Source: CAZUFB01 sp048173955
GTDB lineage: Bacteria; Actinomycetota; Coriobacteriia; Coriobacteriales; UMGS124
DNA length: 19,123 nucleotides
Assembly (NCBI GenBank): GCA_048173955.1
Contig: DBEYOB010000118.1
Span: 1 to 19,123 of the forward strand
Direction of reading: 5' to 3'
In this document: positions 15,210-19,123 of the stretch, one piece after another
Layout of the letters: the number at the start of each line of letters is the position of its first letter
Position numbering within the stretch: position 1 is the stretch's first letter
Notes under the pieces: generated by a model
What the model saw: the letters and a program-made list of their open reading frames with translations, nothing else
Told to the model about the DNA's origin: nothing
Database searches by the model: none
Program-made: the position numbers and the translations under genes

Positions 15210-15243
15210 GCCCGCGGTCCGTGCCCTGCATCGGTCCGCGGGC
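15210..15243 (+). other. Hairpin in the leader of the ECF sigma gene
   Basis: An 8-bp inverted repeat, GCCCGCGG (15210-15217) with CCGCGGGC (15236-15243), encloses an 18-nt loop; no T-run follows. It lies downstream of the TATAAT and 32 nt before the sigma start, so it would sit in the mRNA leader. It could affect translation or be incidental in this GC-rich sequence. Confidence 0.4.
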
Positions 15244-15275
15244 ACATCCACGAAGGGTATGGGCAGTCGCACCGC

Positions 15276-15767
15276 ATGCGCAACGACTCCGACATAGAAT
15301 CGGCCATGCGGGAGCACGGCGACGCCGTCTGGCGCGTATGCGCGATGCGCATGGGGTCGCGCGCCGACGCGCAGGACGCCTTCCAGGAGACGTTCCTCTC
15401 CTACGCAACCCATGACGGCGTCGCATTCAACGGCGAGGAACACCGCAGGGCTTGGCTCATACGCGTCGCGACCAACCGCTGCATCGACATGCTCCGCGCG
15501 GCGAAGCCGCACGACGAGTTCGACGACGGGGTCGATCCGCCCGCGTCGCTCGTCTCCACCGAGCCCAGCGAGCAGCCCGAAAGCGCGCTCTGGGAGGTCT
15601 CCGAAGCGCTGCACAGGCTCCCGCCCGACCAGGCGCAGGCGCTCTACCTCACCGTGTGCGAAGGATACAGCGCGGTCGAGGCGGCAGAGATCATGGACGT
15701 CCCCGTCAACACCCTGTACTCCTGGGTCGCACGGGGGAAGGAGCATCTGAGGGAGGCGCTATCGTGA
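15276..15767 (+). CDS. ECF-type RNA polymerase sigma factor
   Basis: This 163-residue sigma-70 factor has only regions 2 and 4, as in extracytoplasmic-function sigmas. Region 2 covers about 12-75 (DAQDAFQETFLSYA, and HRRAWLIRVATNRCIDMLR giving the classic WL...ATN..D..R pattern). Region 4 covers about 107-160 (LPPDQAQALYLTVCEGYSAVEAAEIM then the NTLYSWVARGKEHLR recognition helix). It redirects RNA polymerase to a small set of promoters when freed from its anti-sigma. The ATG lacks a close ribosome-binding site (GAAGGG is 18 nt upstream), but no in-frame alternative is better. Translation may be weak or controlled. The stop overlaps the start of the anti-sigma gene (GTGA), indicating translational coupling. 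Confidence 0.93.
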   Translation: MRNDSDIESAMREHGDAVWRVCAMRMGSRADAQDAFQETFLSYATHDGVAFNGEEHRRAWLIRVATNRCIDMLRAAKPHDEFDDGVDPPASLVSTEPSEQPESALWEVSEALHRLPPDQAQALYLTVCEGYSAVEAAEIMDVPVNTLYSWVARGKEHLREALS

Positions 15768-16843
15768 GCGACCGACGCACGCAAGACATGCCCGACCGCG
15801 TCCCCGGCGCGCCCGCCCTCGCCGACGATGCGCTCGACCTCCTCGTCAAGAATACCTGGGACCGCGAGCGGATGCCCGAGGGCCTCGCCGCCGCGACGCT
15901 CGACTTCATCCACCGCTCCGCCCAAGAACGAGGCGAGGAACGCCGCCCCGCGCTGCACCTCGTCGACGGCCCCGCGCAGACGCCGCCTGCGGCCTCCCCT
16001 TCCGCTCCTTCCACCCCCTCCGCCCCCGCCAGGCGGCGCCGCAGGCGACCGCCGATGCGCCGCATCGCGCAGCTGCTCGCCGCATGCCTCGTGGTCGGGG
16101 CGCTCGCGGCGGGCAGCTTCGCCCTCGCCGCAGAGACGGCCCAGGTGCACGTCGACGGGGGCGGCAGCATCGAGCTCGGCCTGAACCGATGGGGTCGCGT
16201 CGTGAGGGCGGAGTCCTCCGACCCCGACCTCGACGGCGCTCTCGACGACCTGGGCGTCGTCGGCATGAGCTGTGCCGACGCCCTCGAGGCCCTCTCGTCG
16301 GACGACGAGGTCAACCAATCCCTCTCCTCCGACGGAGAGGCGGTTGTCCTGACCGTGTCCTGCGACGACGAGGGGCAGCTCGACGCGACGATAATCGACT
16401 GCGAGGGGGCCGCGGCTGGCTTCGGCCACGGCGCCATGTGCATGGCGGCCGACGGCGAGACGCGCGCGGCGGCGCAGGAGAGCGGGATGGGCCTGGGTCG
16501 CTACAGCGTCTACCTCGAGATACAGGCCCTCGACCCGAACATAACCCTCGACGACTGCCGCAACCTCTCGATGCGCGAGCTGAGGGACCTGCTCGCCGAG
16601 GTCCAGGCGGAGGCGGAGCACGCAGACGGGGGTTCCCAGGACCAGTCGCACGGGACGACGGCGTCGCCGGCCTCCGATGCGGCCGCCTCGGGCGAGACCA
16701 CCTCCGGCAAGGTCGCCCCCGAAGGGGGGACATCGTCCGAGGGGCAGTGCCAGAACGGGGGGCACGGCCGCGGAAGCGGCAACGGGCACGGCAAGGGCAT
16801 GGGCGGCGGACGCGGGATGATGGGCGGCGGCTCCTCGTCGTAG
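15764..16843 (+). CDS. Membrane anti-sigma factor with RsgI-like outer domain
   Basis: This 359-residue single-pass membrane protein starts at a GTG overlapping the sigma stop. The cytoplasmic N terminus (1-100) has a helical part (about 20-56) that could bind sigma, then a Pro/Ser linker and a basic RRRRRRPPMRR stop. One transmembrane helix spans about 101-122. Outside, about 126-215 resembles the RsgI middle domain: SIELGLNRWGRVV, then an Asp-rich loop and two short repeats. A helical stretch (about 246-282, with LDPNITLDDCRNLSMRELRDLL) also recalls RsgI-type proteins. The tail (330-359) is Gly/His-rich (GHGRG, GHGKG), like the start of the secreted repeat protein. No zinc-binding anti-sigma motif (HxxxCxxC) is present. 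The anti-sigma role is inferred from operon position and topology; RsgI likeness is by eye. Confidence 0.78.
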   Translation: MSDRRTQDMPDRVPGAPALADDALDLLVKNTWDRERMPEGLAAATLDFIHRSAQERGEERRPALHLVDGPAQTPPAASPSAPSTPSAPARRRRRRPPMRRIAQLLAACLVVGALAAGSFALAAETAQVHVDGGGSIELGLNRWGRVVRAESSDPDLDGALDDLGVVGMSCADALEALSSDDEVNQSLSSDGEAVVLTVSCDDEGQLDATIIDCEGAAAGFGHGAMCMAADGETRAAAQESGMGLGRYSVYLEIQALDPNITLDDCRNLSMRELRDLLAEVQAEAEHADGGSQDQSHGTTASPASDAAASGETTSGKVAPEGGTSSEGQCQNGGHGRGSGNGHGKGMGGGRGMMGGGSSS

Positions 16844-16906
16844 ACCCCGTCGCAAGGCCCCGCCCGCGGCGCAGGGCCCGCCGCGCACCCGCACCGCCAC
16901 GTGTGT
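16844..16906. terminator. Convergent gap with a GC-rich hairpin
   Basis: A perfect 7-bp stem, CGCGGCG (16865-16871) with CGCCGCG (16879-16885) around a 7-nt loop, lies between the anti-sigma and transporter genes, which converge here. No T-run follows on either strand, so it is at best a weak or factor-assisted terminator. Confidence 0.35.
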
Positions 16907-17821
16907 CTACGCCATCAGGAACATCATCGCGATGATCATCCCCATGCCGACGATGTCGACCGGGACGAACGCCGTGCCGAGCCAGACCGCCGACAGCACG
17001 CACGCCGTCACGGGCTCGGCGCAGCCGAGGAGCCCGGCGAGCATGCTGCCCACCAGCTTGACGCCGTTCAGGTAGCACAGGTAGGACACGATGGTCCCCA
17101 CGACCACGATAGCGCCCATGAACAGCAGCCCCGTGACGTCGAGCTCGGCCGAAAGCGACCACGGTCTGAAGAGCGCCCCGCTCACGACCCCCGCCATCGT
17201 CATCGCGACGCCGGTCGTCACGATGCTGCCGTACTCCGCGAGCAGCCTGCCGGGAAGCAGCGTGTAGAGGGCGCACCCGACCGCCGTCGCAAGCCCCCAG
17301 CACAGCGTCGAGGGGGATATCGCGAGGCTCGTGAACGATCCGTGCGTGGCGACGAGGAAGGTGCCGACCAGGGCGAGCCCCACCCCGATGTACTCCTTCC
17401 TCGTCGGACGCCGGTGGAGCTGGAAGCACACGACAGCGAGGATGATGAGCAGGTTGAGCGACTGGAGCACCGTGGCGGTCCCCGCGTCGCTCGCCTCGAT
17501 GGTGAACAGGTAGCACACCTGGCAGAGCAGCACGCCGAGGACACCGAAGGCGAACATGCTCAGCAGCGCCCGCGGCGACGTGAGCACCGCGACCAGCCGC
17601 TTGCGGTCGACCGCGACGGCAAGCAGCAGGAAGAACAGGCCGGCGACCGTGGAGCGCACGCACACGACCCAGCGGGGGTCGAGGCCGTAGCCCGAGAACA
17701 GGAACTGCGCGCAGGTGCCCGAGAAGCCCCAGCACACGGCGCCGACGAGCGTCAGCGCGATTCCCAGGCCCAGATGCTGGCCCGTCACCTGGGAAGACGG
17801 TTTTGCGGGTACGGAATTCAT
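16907..17821 (-). CDS. EamA/DMT-family transporter
   Basis: This 304-residue inner-membrane protein has about ten hydrophobic segments in two similar halves, the drug/metabolite transporter fold. The first half begins ALTLVGAVCWGFSGTCAQF, and its fourth segment holds the family-like DAGTATVLQSLNLLIIL. The second half begins near SPSTLCWGLATAVGCALYTLLP and contains the matching GSMLAGLLGCAEPVTACVLSA. Such proteins export amino acids, nucleobases or other metabolites; the substrate cannot be predicted. The ATG at 17819-17821 lies 3 nt after the polA stop, with the ribosome-binding site (AGAGG) inside the end of polA. It is therefore probably translated from the polA transcript. Confidence 0.92.
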   Translation of the reverse strand: MNSVPAKPSSQVTGQHLGLGIALTLVGAVCWGFSGTCAQFLFSGYGLDPRWVVCVRSTVAGLFFLLLAVAVDRKRLVAVLTSPRALLSMFAFGVLGVLLCQVCYLFTIEASDAGTATVLQSLNLLIILAVVCFQLHRRPTRKEYIGVGLALVGTFLVATHGSFTSLAISPSTLCWGLATAVGCALYTLLPGRLLAEYGSIVTTGVAMTMAGVVSGALFRPWSLSAELDVTGLLFMGAIVVVGTIVSYLCYLNGVKLVGSMLAGLLGCAEPVTACVLSAVWLGTAFVPVDIVGMGMIIAMMFLMA

Positions 17822-17824
17822 GGT

Positions 17825-19123
17825 CTACTTCGCCTCTGCCCAGTTCTCCCCGGTCGCGCACGACACGATCAGGGGCACGCGCAGGTCGACGACCCCCTGC
17901 ATCTCGCGCCTGACCAGCGCGCTCAGGTCCTCGACCTCGTCCTTGGGGCAGTCGAAGTCGAGCTCGTCGTGGACCTGGACGATCATGCGGGCCCTGAAGC
18001 CCTCCTCGAACAGGCGCGCCTGCACCCGCGCCATCGCGAGCTTGATGATGTCGGCGGCGGAGCCTTGCATGGGGTGGTTCATGGCGGTCCGCTCGGCGAA
18101 CTGCTTCACGTTGGGGACGCGCGAGTGGATGTCGGGCACGTGGCGCTTGCGGCCGAACATCGTCGCGACCCAGCCGTGCTCGCGGGCGAAGTCGACCTGC
18201 TCGTCGAGGTAGCCGCGCACGCGCGGGTAGGTCCGGTAGTAGCGGTCGATCATGTCCTGCGCCTCGGCCGAGCTGATCTTGAGGGACTGCGAGAGCCCCC
18301 AGGCGGTCTGCCCGTACACGATGCCAAAGTTGACAGCCTTCGCCCTGCTGCGCTGCTCGGGCGTGACCTCGGACGGGTCGATGCCGAACACGCGCGCCGC
18401 GGTCTCGGCGTGGAAGTCCTCGCCGTTGGTGAACGCGTCGATGAGGCCGGGGTCCTCCGAGAGGTGGGCGAGCAGGCGCAGCTCGATCTGCGAGTAGTCG
18501 CACGACAGGATGACCGAGTCGGCGTCGGCCGGCACGAACGCCGTGCGCACCATGCGCCCCAGTTCGCTGCGCACCGGGATGTTCTGGAGGTTCGGGTCGG
18601 ACGAGGAGAGCCTGCCCGTCGCCGTGACGGTCTGGTTGTAGGTCGTGTGCACCCTGCCGTCGCCCTGCACCTGGAGCGGCAGCGTGTCGAGGTAGGTCGA
18701 CTTGATCTTCACGCGCTCCCGGTAGTCGAGCACGTCCGCCACGACCGGCTCGGAGCCGGCGAAGCTCTCGAGCATCTTGGCGTTGGTGGAGTAGAACCCC
18801 TTCTTGGTCTTCTTGAGCGGGCGGCCCGTGTCGGGGTCGCGCGTCGGCAGGCCCAGGGTGTCGAAGAGCACGCTCGAGAGCTGGGCGGGCGAGTCGATGT
18901 TGAACGGGCCGCCTGCGGCGTCGTAGATGCGCTGCTTGATGGTGCCGATCTGCCCGTCGAGCTCGGCGGACAGCTCGAGGAGGCGCCGCCTGCTCACGTT
19001 CATGCCGTTGCGCTCGAGCACCACCAGGCACGCGGTGAGGGGCATCTCGACGGCGCCCATGCACGCCAGCGAACCGTCCGCCGCAAGCATCGCCGACAGA
19101 AGCGGGCGCAGGGCCAGCGCGGC
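17825..19123 (-). CDS. polA: DNA polymerase I, C-terminal part (5' end beyond the right edge)
   Basis: The visible 432 codons cover the polymerase domain of a family A DNA polymerase; the frame runs through the window edge without a start. Motifs, in order: TATGRLSS, then PNLQNIPVR, motif A DYSQIELR (Asp codon at 18497-18499), motif B RSRAKAVNFGIVYG, MNHPMQGSAADIIK, and motif C QVHDELDF with the second catalytic Asp. It fills gaps after Okazaki-primer removal and during excision repair. Whether the 5' nuclease and an active 3'-5' proofreading domain exist cannot be judged here. An internal ATG at 19088-19090 is not the start, because conserved polymerase sequence continues upstream of it. EamA follows 3 nt after the stop. 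Confidence 0.96.
   Translation of the reverse strand, partial: AALALRPLLSAMLAADGSLACMGAVEMPLTACLVVLERNGMNVSRRRLLELSAELDGQIGTIKQRIYDAAGGPFNIDSPAQLSSVLFDTLGLPTRDPDTGRPLKKTKKGFYSTNAKMLESFAGSEPVVADVLDYRERVKIKSTYLDTLPLQVQGDGRVHTTYNQTVTATGRLSSSDPNLQNIPVRSELGRMVRTAFVPADADSVILSCDYSQIELRLLAHLSEDPGLIDAFTNGEDFHAETAARVFGIDPSEVTPEQRSRAKAVNFGIVYGQTAWGLSQSLKISSAEAQDMIDRYYRTYPRVRGYLDEQVDFAREHGWVATMFGRKRHVPDIHSRVPNVKQFAERTAMNHPMQGSAADIIKLAMARVQARLFEEGFRARMIVQVHDELDFDCPKDEVEDLSALVRREMQGVVDLRVPLIVSCATGENWAEAK

Noticed and set aside
15259..15297. A 12-codon upstream open frame overlapping the ECF start
   Set aside because: GAAGGG ends only one base before its ATG, so initiation is unlikely; a leader-peptide role would be speculation.

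Overview
The window is very G+C-rich bacterial chromosome. The gene content points to the class Coriobacteriia, most likely the family Eggerthellaceae (Eggerthella, Gordonibacter or Adlercreutzia relatives). The strongest clue is the left edge: a LuxR-type regulator with a 12-segment membrane domain, divergent from a gene starting with a twin-arginine signal peptide, an arrangement common in that family. This placement is inference from gene types, not from a database match.

Layout. (1) 1-1874: start of a Tat-exported protein (minus) and the divergent membrane LuxR regulator (plus), with three 11-bp direct repeats in the regulator's promoter region. (2) 1875-7561: housekeeping and repair genes. 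These are a manganese-dependent pyrophosphatase (ppaC, minus), a small MGMT-type alkyltransferase (plus), and a probable minus-strand operon of the PcrA helicase followed by a membrane-anchored alpha/beta hydrolase. (3) 7760-12902: a SWIM-zinc-finger SNF2 helicase (plus), meeting uppP (minus) stop-to-stop, then a universal stress protein (minus) with a clear terminator. (4) 12903-13524: about 620 bp without a credible gene. It holds GC-rich direct repeats and a roughly 180-bp imperfect palindrome centred on 13341. (5) 13525-14313: a YgjP/DUF45-type zinc metallopeptidase (minus). (6) 14465-16843: a plus-strand module of a secreted protein with six Asp/Gly calcium-loop-like repeats, an ECF sigma factor, and an overlapping membrane anti-sigma factor whose outer domain resembles RsgI. 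(7) 16907-19123: the 3' part of polA and, 3 nt after its stop, an EamA/DMT transporter (both minus).

The most interesting part is the 14465-16843 module, which looks like a compact envelope-sensing circuit. The anti-sigma factor would hold the ECF sigma at the membrane, and its outer RsgI-like domain would sense something outside. Its Gly/His-rich tail resembles the Gly/His-rich segment of the secreted calcium-repeat protein, which is a candidate target or ligand. The palindrome at 13252-13430 is the best unexplained non-coding structure. It pairs better as RNA on the minus strand, where it would lie about 95 nt beyond the metallopeptidase stop codon. No rRNA, tRNA, CRISPR array or insertion-sequence transposase was seen.
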